A stretch of DNA of 64,000 nt from assembly GCA_026932145.1 (NCBI GenBank), contig JAIXKT010000054.1, positions 62,001-126,000 of the forward strand, read 5' to 3'. Positions within the stretch are counted from its first letter, which is position 1. Each line of letters opens with the position of its first letter. The stretch is from Bacteroidia bacterium (GTDB lineage Bacteria; Bacteroidota; Bacteroidia; J057; JAIXKT01). Positions 45,523-55,889 of this stretch are shown piece after piece. The notes beneath the pieces are model-generated. The model had not been told where the DNA came from, searched no databases, and worked only from the letters and a program-made list of their open reading frames with translations. Both the position numbers and the translations under genes were made by a program.

Positions 45523-46965
45523 ATGAGAGAAGGTTATGAAATGATAATTGGGTTGGAAATTCACTGCCAGTTATTGACTGAAAGTAAGATGTTTTGCCCT
45601 GAAGCAGCTTTGTATGGAGAGCAACCCAATACAGTATTATCGCCCGTTTCTTATGGGCATCCGGGTGCCTTGCCTTCCATTAACTACAATGCGTATTTAT
45701 ATGCGATTCGTGCCTGCTTAGCAACCCATTGCAAGGTGGCGGAATCTACTTATTTTGCCCGAAAAAATTATTTTTACCCCGATCTCCCTAAGGGCTATCA
45801 AATTACCCAAGATAAAACTCCCATAGGGTTAGGTGGTTACATTAATATTCGGTTAAAAGATAATTCATCTAAGAGAATAGGTATAACGCGCATTCACATA
45901 GAAGAAGATGCCGGTAAGAGTTTACATGACCAAGATTTGTATGACACATTATTAGACTTAAATCGGGCTGGCGTGGGGCTGATAGAAATTGTGAGCGAGC
46001 CGGATATGCGAAGCCCGGAGGAGGCGGCAACTTATGTTTCAGAAATACGAAAGCTGGTGCGATACATCAGTATCTGTGACGGAAATATGGAAGACGGCAG
46101 CCTGCGGGTAGATGTAAACGTATCCGTCCGCCCAAAAGGTGAGCAAAAATTTGGAAAACGAGTTGAAATCAAAAATATGAACTCAATTTCTAATTTAACA
46201 AAAGCAATTGATTATGAAGCAGAAAGACAAATAAAAGAAATAGAATCCGGTAATATTATTTTACAGCAAACACGCACTTGGGATGTGGCGAAGGGAGTAA
46301 CGATGATCATGAGGGATAAGGAAACCGCAGACGACTACCGTTATTTTCCAGAGCCGGATTTACTACCCGTTTTTATGGGTAAGCAGGATATTATAGCAGT
46401 AGAAAAGACCTTACCTCCGCTCCCGGAAGTCCTTTATCCAAAATATACCCAAGAATTAGGACTTTCAGACTTTGATGCCCAAGTAATTACAGAGCAAAGA
46501 GATGTCGCTTTATACTTTGAAGACTTATTAACGCATAATATTGAACCCAAAATAGCTGCAAATTGGATTCTGGGGCCAGTAAAAAACTATCTTAATGAAC
46601 AAGCCATTGACATTAACCAAATAACAATTAAACCAAATATATTAGCCAGTTTAATCAATTTGGTATCAGAGGGAAAAGTTAGCTTAACAATTGCTAAAGA
46701 ATATATTTTTCCATTGTTACCTAATGCTACACAAACGCCTTTTGAAATTGCGAAGGAAAATAATTGGCTGTTATCGGTAAATGAAGATGCCATAAAAGTT
46801 GCCATAGCGCAGGTTTTAGCAGAATTTCCCCAAAAAGTAGTGGAGTTTAAGGCTGGGAAGGTAGGCTTATTGGGGTTTTTTGTAGGTAAAGTTATGGACC
46901 TAACCTTAAAGCAAGCAGATCCAAAAGTGATTAACCAGCTTGTTCGGCAGGCACTTGATAGCTAA
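45523..46965 (+). CDS. gatB: Aspartyl/glutamyl-tRNA amidotransferase subunit B
   Basis: GatB is the kinase/transamidase subunit of GatCAB, which turns Glu-tRNA(Gln) or Asp-tRNA(Asn) into the amidated forms. The 480-residue protein begins with IIGLEIHCQLLTESKMFCP and contains GHPGALPSIN, LDLNRAGVGLIEIVSEPDMRS, EDGSLRVDVNVSVRPKG, TRTWD and MRDKETADDYRYFPEPDL. The YqeY-like tail domain is at about 330-480. Full length. gatA and gatC are not adjacent, which is common in Bacteroidota. The DUF819 gene follows 28 bases downstream. Confidence 0.97.
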   Translation: MREGYEMIIGLEIHCQLLTESKMFCPEAALYGEQPNTVLSPVSYGHPGALPSINYNAYLYAIRACLATHCKVAESTYFARKNYFYPDLPKGYQITQDKTPIGLGGYINIRLKDNSSKRIGITRIHIEEDAGKSLHDQDLYDTLLDLNRAGVGLIEIVSEPDMRSPEEAATYVSEIRKLVRYISICDGNMEDGSLRVDVNVSVRPKGEQKFGKRVEIKNMNSISNLTKAIDYEAERQIKEIESGNIILQQTRTWDVAKGVTMIMRDKETADDYRYFPEPDLLPVFMGKQDIIAVEKTLPPLPEVLYPKYTQELGLSDFDAQVITEQRDVALYFEDLLTHNIEPKIAANWILGPVKNYLNEQAIDINQITIKPNILASLINLVSEGKVSLTIAKEYIFPLLPNATQTPFEIAKENNWLLSVNEDAIKVAIAQVLAEFPQKVVEFKAGKVGLLGFFVGKVMDLTLKQADPKVINQLVRQALDS

Positions 46966-46993
46966 AAAATATCAATGCTAAATTGCATAGCTA

Positions 46994-48139
46994 ATGTATA
47001 GTACTGTTAGTCAGGTATTTTATATTTTATGCTGGATATTTTCACCATACTTTATCCAGAAAGCTTGTAAGCGTTGGGTTTATTTAGATGCCGTAGGCCC
47101 TGTGGTATTATGCTATACTGCCGGATTTATGTTAAGCCAAATATTTCAGGCTTCAACGGATTTAGCCCAGCGGATTTCGGAAGTTGCGCTATCATTAGGG
47201 ATGCCTTGCTTACTATTTTCAGTAAGCGTTCGTAGATGGTTTATGGAAAGCCGCCGGTTTTTAGTGGGATATGCACTGGCGGTTGTAGCGGTATGTGCCT
47301 CAGCAATCATAACTTGTATAGTAATCTTTCCAAATTATATAGATAATGCAGAAATGGCGGGTATGTTAGTAGGAGATTATACCGGTGGCACACCCAATTT
47401 AATTGCTATCGGAAAGGCTCTTCAGGTTCCGGAAACATTATTGGTAAACATGAATACGGTGGATGTACTGATTGGCGGAGGGTATTTTTTGCTGTTATTA
47501 GGCCCATTACCTAAAGTACTGAAAAAAATATTTGAATTTCGGGGAAAAACGATGTTTAACCAAGAAACTAACCAAATTTTGGATAATAATGTTATCCAAA
47601 ACCCTTCTTGGAAACATTATGTATTAGGTATCATACTCGCTGCTATTGGTGCGGGAATAACACTTGGGGCTTCGGAGCTGATTTATGGGTCATTAAATCC
47701 GGTATTTGTGATTTTGGGGATTACTTCCGTAGCGATAGCTTTTTCGCTAATTCCGGCTATTCACAAATTACCGGGTACACACATTGCGGGAGAATACTTA
47801 ATATTAATGTTTTGTGTAGGTATGGGCGGAATGGTTAGCCTTGAGCAAATGGGTAATATGGGCGGAGAAGTAGCTCAGTTTATGGGCAGTGTACTATTGC
47901 TGTCAATTATTTTTCACTACATAAGCTGTTGGATAGTAGGTATAGATTCTGATGTTACTATTGTTACAAACGTAGCGGCGATATTTAATCCGGCGTTTGT
48001 TCCTCCGGTAGTTCAGGCTATTAAGAAGCCGGAAATGCTTTTTTCTGGAATTGCAATGGGGCTTTTGGGCTTTGCTATCGGAAATTATCTTGGAATAACA
48101 TTATCTCTCTGGCTTCGCTCAATATTATCAAATGGATGA
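46994..48139 (+). CDS. DUF819 family integral membrane protein
   Basis: The 381-residue protein has about ten hydrophobic helices and DUF819/YjcL features: LDAVGPVVLCYTAGF, then VGDYTGGTPNLIAIGKAL and NVAAIFNPAFVPPVVQAI. The family is thought to be transporter-like, but no substrate is established. It lies 28 bases after gatB, and its last 8 bases overlap the start of the glycosyltransferase gene, so the three are likely one transcript. Confidence 0.88.
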   Translation: MYSTVSQVFYILCWIFSPYFIQKACKRWVYLDAVGPVVLCYTAGFMLSQIFQASTDLAQRISEVALSLGMPCLLFSVSVRRWFMESRRFLVGYALAVVAVCASAIITCIVIFPNYIDNAEMAGMLVGDYTGGTPNLIAIGKALQVPETLLVNMNTVDVLIGGGYFLLLLGPLPKVLKKIFEFRGKTMFNQETNQILDNNVIQNPSWKHYVLGIILAAIGAGITLGASELIYGSLNPVFVILGITSVAIAFSLIPAIHKLPGTHIAGEYLILMFCVGMGGMVSLEQMGNMGGEVAQFMGSVLLLSIIFHYISCWIVGIDSDVTIVTNVAAIFNPAFVPPVVQAIKKPEMLFSGIAMGLLGFAIGNYLGITLSLWLRSILSNG

Positions 48140-49268
48140 GTTATCTAAGCCTCGCCTGAAAGTTTTATTTTATGCCGTAAACGGCTTAGGCTTAGGGCAT
48201 CTTACGCGGATGATGTCTTTATGGCAGGGGTTTTTGCATCAGCAGAAATATTTGATAGAACCTTTTTTTTTAACTACATCACACGCGAGTAATTTATTAT
48301 GCCGCTATAAGATACCTTATGTACAGTTTCCATCTAAAACAGCCGTCTCTCAAAACCCAACGTGGGGCTATCGGGCTATTGGAAGACTCTATCAAGCCTT
48401 AGTGAATGATGTATATGACCAATTTCGCCCGCATATACTTATCGTAGATACGTTGGTGTTAGGCTCTCATTTTGACTTAGCAAATTTGCTGCGCTTTGGT
48501 AATGCTTACAAAGTTTATGTACACCGTGCACGCAAACAAGACGCATACGATGCAGGAACAATTCAAGCTCAACGGTTTTATGACTTAATTATAGCACCGC
48601 ATTATCGAGGCAGCGAGATAATCCCTTTACCGATAGAACACGACATACCTTTATACTGGAGCGGGCCGTTATTTTTTGCAGGGAATCCAGTATCAAGACC
48701 AGACGTTAGAAACTACCTAAATGCCCGTCCAGATGAAAATATAGTGCTCATTACCTTAGGTGGCGGCGGAGATACCTCTAATCAAGAACTTTTTCAAGAA
48801 ATTCTGCGGCTGATAACGGCTTTACCAAATACCAAAATATTATTAGGGAGAGGCCCTTTAGATAGCCAAAATTTAAAAATAACCTCCAAGAATATTATAG
48901 AAACGAACTATTTTCCGCTATCAGAATGGTATAGCGGAATAGATTGGGCAATATCGGCAGCAGGCTACAACGCCTTTCATGAGTTACTACACGCCGGAAT
49001 AGCGACTATTTTTATCCCGCGCCAAAGAGGATTGGATGACCAATATTTTCGAGCAAAACGCGCAGCTGAATCAGAAGCAGCCTTCTTAGTAAACCCAGAA
49101 CAAGAAATTATTCCCCAACTAAAAAATATACTTCCCTTAATAGCAAACCCTGAAGTACGAAAAAAAATTTGCCGTAATGCTCAAAACTATGTACCCACTA
49201 ATCATACCGCAGATATTGCAGCAGAGATTATAGCTCAATATACAGAACTCCAAAATACTGTTAATTAG
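48132..49268 (+). CDS. MurG-like glycosyltransferase (GT28-type)
   Basis: The 378-residue GT-B fold protein has the N-terminal glycine-rich motif YAVNGLGLGHLTRMMSLWQG (about 14-33) and a C-terminal GT28-like half: VLITLGGGGDTSN, ILLGRGPL, DWAISAAGYNAFHELLHAG, and IPRQRGLDDQYFRAKRA. It resembles MurG and diacylglycerol glucosyltransferases. It is not MurG itself, which sits in the dcw cluster. Acceptor and sugar are unknown. The overlap with the DUF819 gene suggests the pair works together, for example on an envelope glycan or its export, but that is inference. Confidence 0.85.
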   Translation: MDELSKPRLKVLFYAVNGLGLGHLTRMMSLWQGFLHQQKYLIEPFFLTTSHASNLLCRYKIPYVQFPSKTAVSQNPTWGYRAIGRLYQALVNDVYDQFRPHILIVDTLVLGSHFDLANLLRFGNAYKVYVHRARKQDAYDAGTIQAQRFYDLIIAPHYRGSEIIPLPIEHDIPLYWSGPLFFAGNPVSRPDVRNYLNARPDENIVLITLGGGGDTSNQELFQEILRLITALPNTKILLGRGPLDSQNLKITSKNIIETNYFPLSEWYSGIDWAISAAGYNAFHELLHAGIATIFIPRQRGLDDQYFRAKRAAESEAAFLVNPEQEIIPQLKNILPLIANPEVRKKICRNAQNYVPTNHTADIAAEIIAQYTELQNTVN

Positions 49269-49335
49269 TAAATTGCATTAATAGAGCTAATAATTTTTAG
49301 AATACTTTTAAAAGTGAATAAAAAAATAAAAATAA

Positions 49336-49368
49336 TTTGACTTTAAACAGAATAAGTCTGTAACTTTG
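49336..49368 (+). promoter_or_regulatory. Main promoter of the str-S10-spc ribosomal cluster
   Basis: TTTGAC (49336-49341) and TAACTTTG (49361-49368), with 21 bases between TTTG and TA, form a near-perfect Bacteroidota promoter. The -7 element ends 45 bases before the rpsL ATG. It is the only strong match upstream of the whole 14-kb cluster. Confidence 0.75.
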
Positions 49369-49413
49369 CAGTCCAAATCCCGAAAGTGGATATTCTGATT
49401 TTGAAGCGAATAT

Positions 49414-49815
49414 ATGCCAACTATACAACAACTTATTCGTACGGGTCGTGAGACAAAAACGTGGAAAACGAAGTCTCCGGCGTTAGCATCGTGCCCACAA
49501 AAACGTGGAGTATGTACCCGTGTTTACACAACCACTCCCAAGAAGCCAAACTCAGCCCTACGCAAAGTAGCTAAAGTAAAGTTGGTCAATGGCTATGAAG
49601 TGATTGCTTACATTCCCGGCGAAGGTCATAACTTACAAGAACACTCAATAGTATTGATTCGTGGCGGTAGGGTAAAAGACTTACCAGGAGTGCGTTATCA
49701 CATCGTTCGCGGTGCATTAGACACTGCAGGTGTAAATAACCGTAAACAAAGCCGCTCTAAATACGGAACAAAGAAAAATGTTAAACCAGCCGCTAAACCC
49801 GGAAGCAAAAAATAA
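49414..49815 (+). CDS. rpsL: 30S ribosomal protein S12
   Basis: S12 is part of the decoding centre. The 133-residue protein has [20 protein letters not shown] and [14 protein letters not shown]. The lysines at the two classic streptomycin-resistance sites (TPKKPNS and GRVKDLP) are wild type. A short Lys-rich C-terminal tail extends the usual length. First gene of the cluster, 19 bases before rpsG. Confidence 0.99.
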   Translation: MPTIQQLIRTGRETKTWKTKSPALASCPQKRGVCTRVYTTTPKKPNSALRKVAKVKLVNGYEVIAYIPGEGHNLQEHSIVLIRGGRVKDLPGVRYHIVRGALDTAGVNNRKQSRSKYGTKKNVKPAAKPGSKK

Positions 49816-49834
49816 GCCTAAATAATTAATTTCC

Positions 49835-50302
49835 ATGAGAAAGCAGCGAGCTATTAAGCGAGAAATTACTCCAGATCCGAAATACAACAGCGAACTTGTA
49901 GCAAGATTCGTTAATACAATGATGGTTGATGGCAAAAAAAGTGTTTCATACCGTATTTTTTGTAACGCAATAGATATTGTAGAGCGTAAATTAGAACAAC
50001 CCGGCTTAGAAATATTTCACAGAGCCGTAGAAAATGTGATGCCTTTGGTTGAAGTAAAAAGCCGTAGAGTAGGAGGCGCAACATTCCAAGTACCTACCGA
50101 AATCCGCCCAGACCGCCGTATATCCGTCGGTATCAAATGGATTATCAACTACAGCCGCAAAAGAGGTGAAAAATCAATGCAAGATCGCCTCGCTGCCGAA
50201 CTTATTGCCGCTTCCAAAGGAGAAGGAGCATCAGTAAAGAAAAAAGACGATACCCACCGTATGGCCGAAGCTAACAAAGCCTTTTCCCACTTTCGTTTCT
50301 AA
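49835..50302 (+). CDS. rpsG: 30S ribosomal protein S7
   Basis: S7 nucleates assembly of the 16S rRNA 3' domain and contacts the E site. The 155 residues show the family pattern: MRKQRAIKREITPDPKYNS, FVNTMMVDGKKSVSYRIF, VENVMPLVEVKSRRVGGAT and GEKSMQDRLAAELI. It sits between rpsL and fusA as in the str operon, 6 bases before fusA. Confidence 0.99.
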   Translation: MRKQRAIKREITPDPKYNSELVARFVNTMMVDGKKSVSYRIFCNAIDIVERKLEQPGLEIFHRAVENVMPLVEVKSRRVGGATFQVPTEIRPDRRISVGIKWIINYSRKRGEKSMQDRLAAELIAASKGEGASVKKKDDTHRMAEANKAFSHFRF

Positions 50303-50308
50303 CCAAAT

Positions 50309-52435
50309 ATGTCCCAAGATAAATTCTCAAAAGTTGACCTGCATAATACCCGAAATATTGGGATTATGGCGCACATTGATGCCGGCAAAACAACTACTAG
50401 TGAGCGCATTTTGTATTACACAGGACTTGTTCATAAAATTGGAGAAGTTCATGAAGGCGCAGCTACTATGGACTGGATGGAACAGGAACAGGAACGCGGA
50501 ATTACAATTACCTCGGCAGCTACTACCACTTACTGGAAATATAGAGATAAACCTTATCGAATTAACCTAATAGACACTCCCGGACACGTAGATTTTACCG
50601 TTGAAGTAGAGCGTTCTTTACGGATATTAGATGGCGCAGTAGCGTTATTCTGCTCCGTAGGCGGAGTTCAGCCACAATCAGAAACAGTTTGGAGACAAGC
50701 TAATAAATACAAAGTCCCACGGCTCGCTTTCGTGAACAAAATGGATAGAGCAGGCGCAGACTTCTTTAAAGTAGTAACACAAATTAAAGAACGCCTAAAA
50801 GCTAATCCAATCCCACTACAAGTTCCTATTGGCAGTGAAGATACCTTTCGCGGTGTTGTTGACTTAATAACCAAACAAGCAATTATCTGGAACGAGCATG
50901 ATAAAGGAATGACATACGAAGTAGTTCCAATACCACAAGACCTCGTTGAAGATGTAGAAAATTGGAGAAGATTCCTAATCGAACAAGTAGCCGAATTCGA
51001 TGATTCCTTGATGGAAAAATATTTTACAGATGAAACTACCATCACCGAAGATGAACTAAATGAAGCAATAAAAAAAGCGACCCATGCATTTAAGGTTACA
51101 CCTGTAATGTGCGGATCTTCTTTCAAAAACAAAGGAGTTCAAACGATGTTAGATGCAGTTATTAAGTTTCTACCATCTCCTTTGGATATGCCACCAACGA
51201 TAGGAAGCGACCCTAAAACCGGTGAATCTATTACTCGTAACCCCAACAAAAATGAGCCTTTTACAGCATTAGCATTTAAGATTATGACTGATCCGTATGT
51301 AGGACGTTTAGCATTTTTTAGGGTATATTCCGGCACATTAGATAGTGGATCATACGTCTTAAATACCCGCACGGGTGAAAAAGAACGTATCAGCCGCATC
51401 TTACAAATGCACGCTAATAAACAGAATCCTATTGATAGCGTAGAAGCTGGAGATATTGCGGCAGCCGTAGGATTTAAAAATATACGGACAGGAGACACCT
51501 TGTGTGCATTAGATAGCCCCATTATTTTAGAATCTATATCTTTCCCTGAACCAGTTATAGAACTTGCAGTAGAGCCTAAAACTCAGGCTGATGCCGACAA
51601 AATGTCCACAGCTCTCCAAAAACTATCAGAAGAAGATCCAACTTTCCGAGTAAAAACCGACGAAGAATCTGGACAAACAATTATATCCGGTATGGGTGAA
51701 CTTCACCTCGAGATTATCATGGATAGAATGAAGCGGGAGTTCAAAGTAGAGGTTAATGAAGGCCAACCACAGGTTGCTTACAGAGAAACTATAACTAAAA
51801 ATAAAGTTCACCGCGAACTATTCAAAAAACAATCTGGTGGTCGTGGAAAATTCGCCGATATTCACGTAGAATATTCCCCTATTGAAGGCTATAAAGGATT
51901 TGAATTTGTTAATGAAATCAAAGGTGGCGTAATCCCCAAAGAATATATTCCGTCTATTGAAAAAGGTATAAGAGGCGCACTTACAGACGGAGTAATAGCA
52001 GGATTTCCAGTTGAAGGAATTCGCGTTCGGCTATTTGACGGCTCTTATCATGAGGTTGACTCGGATGCTTTATCTTTTGAACTCTGCGGACGTTATTCAG
52101 TGCGCGCAGCTTGCTCAGAAGCCGGCCCGATTATCCTTGAACCTATTATGAAGGTAGAGGTAGAAACCCCAGACGATTATATGGGTCCCATTGTAGGAGA
52201 CCTAAACCGCCGCAGAGGCCAGATTAATTCAATGACATCTCGATATGGTATGCAAGTAGTAGTTGCATTAGTGCCACTATCAGAAATGTTTGGCTATGTA
52301 ACACAACTTAGAACCCTATCTTCGGGAAGAGCTATTTCTACAATGGAGTTTTCTCATTATGAACCAACTCCAAGAAATATTCAAGAAGAAGTAGTTGCTA
52401 AATCAAAGGGAATTAAAGAAAGTCAAAAAGCATAA
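50309..52435 (+). CDS. fusA: Elongation factor G
   Basis: EF-G drives ribosomal translocation. The 708-residue GTPase carries G1 [15 protein letters not shown], switch [11 protein letters not shown]4 [11 protein letters not shown]5-like CGSSFKNKG, and the domain IV/V stretches [14 protein letters not shown] and [17 protein letters not shown]. Full length. It follows rpsG by 6 bases and precedes rpsJ by 5; no tuf gene lies between, as is usual in Bacteroidota. Confidence 0.99.
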   Translation: MSQDKFSKVDLHNTRNIGIMAHIDAGKTTTSERILYYTGLVHKIGEVHEGAATMDWMEQEQERGITITSAATTTYWKYRDKPYRINLIDTPGHVDFTVEVERSLRILDGAVALFCSVGGVQPQSETVWRQANKYKVPRLAFVNKMDRAGADFFKVVTQIKERLKANPIPLQVPIGSEDTFRGVVDLITKQAIIWNEHDKGMTYEVVPIPQDLVEDVENWRRFLIEQVAEFDDSLMEKYFTDETTITEDELNEAIKKATHAFKVTPVMCGSSFKNKGVQTMLDAVIKFLPSPLDMPPTIGSDPKTGESITRNPNKNEPFTALAFKIMTDPYVGRLAFFRVYSGTLDSGSYVLNTRTGEKERISRILQMHANKQNPIDSVEAGDIAAAVGFKNIRTGDTLCALDSPIILESISFPEPVIELAVEPKTQADADKMSTALQKLSEEDPTFRVKTDEESGQTIISGMGELHLEIIMDRMKREFKVEVNEGQPQVAYRETITKNKVHRELFKKQSGGRGKFADIHVEYSPIEGYKGFEFVNEIKGGVIPKEYIPSIEKGIRGALTDGVIAGFPVEGIRVRLFDGSYHEVDSDALSFELCGRYSVRAACSEAGPIILEPIMKVEVETPDDYMGPIVGDLNRRRGQINSMTSRYGMQVVVALVPLSEMFGYVTQLRTLSSGRAISTMEFSHYEPTPRNIQEEVVAKSKGIKESQKA

Positions 52436-52440
52436 AATTC

Positions 52441-52746
52441 ATGAAGCAGCGCATCCGTATCAAATTAAAATCATACGACCATACTCTGGTAGATCGGTCA
52501 GCAGAAAAAATTGTTAAAACAGTAAAGAGTACCCAAGCTATAGTTAGCGGCCCAATACCACTGCCTACAGAGAAGAAAATTATTACCGTAAACCGCTCAC
52601 CACACGTAAACAAAGAATCTCGTGAGCAGTTTCAGGTGTGTACTCACAAAAGACTTATAGATATATTAAGTTCAAGTAGTAAAACAGTTGATGCTCTGAT
52701 GAAGTTAGAGCTTCCAAGTGGTGTAGATGTAGAAATTAAAGTTTAG
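52441..52746 (+). CDS. rpsJ: 30S ribosomal protein S10
   Basis: S10 (101 residues) binds the 16S rRNA 3' domain and also partners NusB/NusG in antitermination. Sequence: [60 protein letters not shown]. First gene of the S10 group, joined directly to the str genes. Confidence 0.99.
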   Translation: MKQRIRIKLKSYDHTLVDRSAEKIVKTVKSTQAIVSGPIPLPTEKKIITVNRSPHVNKESREQFQVCTHKRLIDILSSSSKTVDALMKLELPSGVDVEIKV

Positions 52747-52751
52747 TAATC

Positions 52752-53369
52752 ATGGCGGGAATAATAGGGAAAAAGCTGGGAATGACCAGCATATTTGATG
52801 AAGATCGCCGACAAATAGCATGTACGGTTATTTTGGCAGGTCCTTGCGTTGTTACGCAAATCAAAACAAATGAAAAAGATGGCTACGAAGCAGTTCAGTT
52901 GGCCTTTGATGATAAGAAAGAAAAAAATACTTCCCAACCTTTATTAGGGCATTTTAAGAAAGCTACTACGACTCCAAAGCGTAAACTCGCTGAGTTTGAA
53001 TTAGATGTAACTACTTATGCCTTAGGAGACACTGTGTCTGCATCATCCTTTACAGAGGGTGATTTAGTTGATGTTGTTGGTACCTCTAAAGGAAAAGGTT
53101 TTCAAGGAGTAGTTAAGAGACACGGTTTTGCGGGCGTTGGAGGCCAAACACACGGCCAACATAATAGATTACGCGCCCCCGGTTCTATGGGCGCAGGCTC
53201 AGATCCATCTCGGGTATTTAAAGGAAAAAAACTCGGCGGAAGAATGGGTAATCAACGGACTACAATATCTAATCTGCGTGTACTGCGTGTCTTGTCAGAT
53301 AAAAACGTAATTATTGTTTCCGGAAATATCCCCGGTGCTAATGGTTCTTATGTATTGATAAAAAATTAA
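52752..53369 (+). CDS. rplC: 50S ribosomal protein L3
   Basis: L3 (205 residues) reaches the peptidyl transferase centre. [20 protein letters not shown] opens the protein. The central loop [20 protein letters not shown] contains the Gln that is methylated in many bacteria, followed by [15 protein letters not shown]. It lies 5 bases after rpsJ. Confidence 0.99.
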   Translation: MAGIIGKKLGMTSIFDEDRRQIACTVILAGPCVVTQIKTNEKDGYEAVQLAFDDKKEKNTSQPLLGHFKKATTTPKRKLAEFELDVTTYALGDTVSASSFTEGDLVDVVGTSKGKGFQGVVKRHGFAGVGGQTHGQHNRLRAPGSMGAGSDPSRVFKGKKLGGRMGNQRTTISNLRVLRVLSDKNVIIVSGNIPGANGSYVLIKN

Positions 53370-53371
53370 GT

Positions 53372-53998
53372 ATGGAATTACCAGTTTATTCGGTTCAAGG
53401 AAAGACTACCGGTGCTTCTATTGTTTTAGAGGACTCTATTTTTGCAATAGAACCAAATGATCACGCGATATATTTGGACGTTCGGATGCTTCAGGCAAAT
53501 CAACGTAGAGGCACACACAAAACTAAAGATCGCTCAGAAGTACGAGGAAGTACTAAAAAGCCATTCAAACAAAAAGGCACTGGAAATGCCCGGCAAGGAC
53601 AAAGAAGAAGCCCACTTTTTAAAGGAGGTGGAACGATTTTTGGCCCTCGCCCAAGAGATTACTCCTTTTCTATTAACAAAAAGGTAAAGAAACTGGCCAG
53701 AAAAAGCGCATTAACCTATAAAGCACGGGAAAGTAAAATCATTATAGTCGAAAGTTTCTCCATCGAAAAACCCAAAACAAAAGATTTTATAAAAATATTA
53801 AAAAACTTTAACCTTGAAAGTTCAAAAGTTTTATTAATTTTGCCGTCCCAAAACAAAAACGTGCACTTGTCAGCCAGAAATATTTCGACAGCTCAGGTAC
53901 AACCTGCGTTACAATTTACAACAATAGATGTATTACATTGTGACCAGCTTATTATAGTTAAAGATGCTGTTAATCAATTAAATACATTATTAGCATAA
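53372..53998 (+). CDS. rplD: 50S ribosomal protein L4
   Basis: L4 (208 residues) lines the peptide exit tunnel. The extended loop TKDRSEVRGSTKKPFKQKGT and RQGQRRSPLFKGGGTIFGPR, then SFSINKKVKKLARKSALTYK, are typical. In E. coli L4 represses its operon; no equivalent leader is recognised here. Two bases separate it from rplC. Confidence 0.99.
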   Translation: MELPVYSVQGKTTGASIVLEDSIFAIEPNDHAIYLDVRMLQANQRRGTHKTKDRSEVRGSTKKPFKQKGTGNARQGQRRSPLFKGGGTIFGPRPRDYSFSINKKVKKLARKSALTYKARESKIIIVESFSIEKPKTKDFIKILKNFNLESSKVLLILPSQNKNVHLSARNISTAQVQPALQFTTIDVLHCDQLIIVKDAVNQLNTLLA

Positions 53999-54000
53999 CT

Positions 54001-54294
54001 ATGTCAATTATCATAAAACCCATTCAGACAGAAAAAACTACGAAGATAGGGCAAAAACATAAAAAATATGTTTTTGAGGTTGGTCTTAGTGCTAATAAAA
54101 TAGAGATACGTAAGGCAATCGAAACTATGTTTGGGGTTATTGTGGAATCTGTGCAGACAAATATCACTATAGGTAAAAGCAGAAGTAGAATGTCTAAACG
54201 TGGCTTCATTCAAGGGAAGTCTTCTAACAGAAAAAAAGCAACAATAACCTTAAAAGAGGGTCAGGAAATTAATTTTAACGAAAATTTAAGCTAA
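54001..54294 (+). CDS. rplW: 50S ribosomal protein L23
   Basis: L23 (97 residues) sits at the tunnel exit and binds trigger factor and SRP. Family features: [59 protein letters not shown]. Two bases after rplD. Confidence 0.98.
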   Translation: MSIIIKPIQTEKTTKIGQKHKKYVFEVGLSANKIEIRKAIETMFGVIVESVQTNITIGKSRSRMSKRGFIQGKSSNRKKATITLKEGQEINFNENLS

Positions 54295-54301
54295 GCAAAA
54301 A

Positions 54302-55126
54302 ATGGGTATTCGTAAACTTCGCCCCTTAACTCCCGGTCAACGTTTCCGCTCTGTGTCTGATTTCTCAGAAATCACCACAGATAAGCCAGAACGTTCCTTA
54401 TTAACAACTATTTCAAAATCTGGCGGAAGAAATGGTGTAGGCCGTATGACTGTACGCTATGTAGGAGGCGGTCATAAAAAACGGTATCGTATTATTGACT
54501 TCAAGCGCAATAAACATGGTGTTCCGGCAGTAGTTAAAACTATAGAATATGATCCACATCGTTCCGCAAGGATAGCATTACTTTTCTATAAAGACGGTGA
54601 AAAACGTTATATTATTGCACCAGATAAGTTGAAAGTTGGGCAGACAGTAGTATCTGGTACGGGTAGCGAACCTTCAGTCGGAAATGCTTTACCATTAAAA
54701 GAGATTCCATTAGGTGCTATTATTCACAATATTGAACTACAGCCCGGAAAAGGTGCAGCGATGGCACGTAGTGCCGGCACTCATGCCCAGTTGAGTGCAA
54801 AGGAAGGACGTTATGCCACCTTAAAATTACCATCCGGAGAAACAAGATTAGTACTAAATGACTGTTTAGCAACTATTGGATCTGTTGGAAATGCTGACCA
54901 CATGAATATATTGTTGGGTAAAGCTGGTAGAAACCGTTGGTTGGGGCGTCGTCCACGCGTACGAGGAGTCGCTATGAACCCGGTAGATCATCCAATGGGC
55001 GGAGGTGAAGGAAAAGCCTCCGGTGGCCACCCACGTTCCAGAAATGGAATCAAGGCAAAAGGCCAAAAAACACGTAATAAAAAGAAAGTTTCATCAAAAC
55101 TGATTATTTCTCGTCGCAAAAAGTAA
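54302..55126 (+). CDS. rplB: 50S ribosomal protein L2
   Basis: L2 (274 residues) is needed for subunit joining and peptidyl transfer. It shows [39 protein letters not shown] and the C-terminal [20 protein letters not shown], which includes the conserved functional histidine. Confidence 0.99.
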   Translation: MGIRKLRPLTPGQRFRSVSDFSEITTDKPERSLLTTISKSGGRNGVGRMTVRYVGGGHKKRYRIIDFKRNKHGVPAVVKTIEYDPHRSARIALLFYKDGEKRYIIAPDKLKVGQTVVSGTGSEPSVGNALPLKEIPLGAIIHNIELQPGKGAAMARSAGTHAQLSAKEGRYATLKLPSGETRLVLNDCLATIGSVGNADHMNILLGKAGRNRWLGRRPRVRGVAMNPVDHPMGGGEGKASGGHPRSRNGIKAKGQKTRNKKKVSSKLIISRRKK

Positions 55127-55133
55127 TTAATTT

Positions 55134-55430
55134 ATGCCACGTTCACTAAAAAAAGGCCCATTTATAGAGCCTACTTTAGAACGGAAAGTTCTAAAAATGA
55201 ATGAAAAGGGTGAGAAAAAAGTTATCAAGACATGGTCTCGCCGCTCTATGATATCACCTGATTTTGTAGGTCATACTTTTTCTGTTCACAATGGGAGGAG
55301 CTTTATTCCTGTACTTGCAACAGAAAATATGGTAGGGCATAAGTTAGGTGAGTTTGCCCCAACACGCACATTTAAAGGTCACGCAGGCTCTAAAAACGCC
55401 AAAGGTAACAGTAAAGGGAAAAAAAGCTAA
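55134..55430 (+). CDS. rpsS: 30S ribosomal protein S19
   Basis: S19 (98 residues) binds the 30S head with S13. It starts [20 protein letters not shown] and contains [20 protein letters not shown] and [18 protein letters not shown]. Its stop shares one base with the rplV ATG (TAATG). Confidence 0.99.
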   Translation: MPRSLKKGPFIEPTLERKVLKMNEKGEKKVIKTWSRRSMISPDFVGHTFSVHNGRSFIPVLATENMVGHKLGEFAPTRTFKGHAGSKNAKGNSKGKKS

Positions 55431-55888
55431 TGGAAGCAAGTGCAACTAAAATGACCCGCAAAGAAAAAATTGCGGCAGGTATAGAAAAGCCAATTAAAAA
55501 AAATAAACGCATACAAGCTAAGTATAAGGGTGCAAAAAAATCTGAATGCAAGGTATTCCTATCAGATGAACGGACATCCCCGCGTAAAATGCGTCTGTTG
55601 GCAGATGCTATCAGAGGGAAAAAATTATCCGATGCCCTTAACTTTTTAGCACTCTCCCCAAGACACGCTTCAACCCCGCTTAGAAAACTGCTTTTAAATG
55701 GTTATCATTCATATATCCAAAAATTTGAGCAGTTAGAGCAAGATGAACTCTTTGTATCTCTAATTATGGTAGATGGTGGACCAATGCTGAAAAGACTACG
55801 CCCCGCACCTCAAGGACGTGGCCACAGAATCAGAAAAAGATCTAACCATGTTACAGTTGTTTTAAATCAGATAATCGAAAAGAATTAA
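55430..55888 (+). CDS. rplV: 50S ribosomal protein L22 with N-terminal extension
   Basis: L22 (152 residues, against about 110 in E. coli) extends a hairpin into the exit tunnel. The core [20 protein letters not shown] to [18 protein letters not shown] is normal. About 35-40 Lys-rich residues precede it ([20 protein letters not shown]). The ATG overlapping the rpsS stop fixes the start; a later ATG at codon 8 is possible. Confidence 0.97.
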   Translation: MEASATKMTRKEKIAAGIEKPIKKNKRIQAKYKGAKKSECKVFLSDERTSPRKMRLLADAIRGKKLSDALNFLALSPRHASTPLRKLLLNGYHSYIQKFEQLEQDELFVSLIMVDGGPMLKRLRPAPQGRGHRIRKRSNHVTVVLNQIIEKN

Positions 55889-55889
55889 T

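Noticed and set aside
52436-52440. Apparent loss of tuf between fusA and rpsJ
   Set aside because: The rpsL-rpsG-fusA-rpsJ order without tuf is usual in Bacteroidota.
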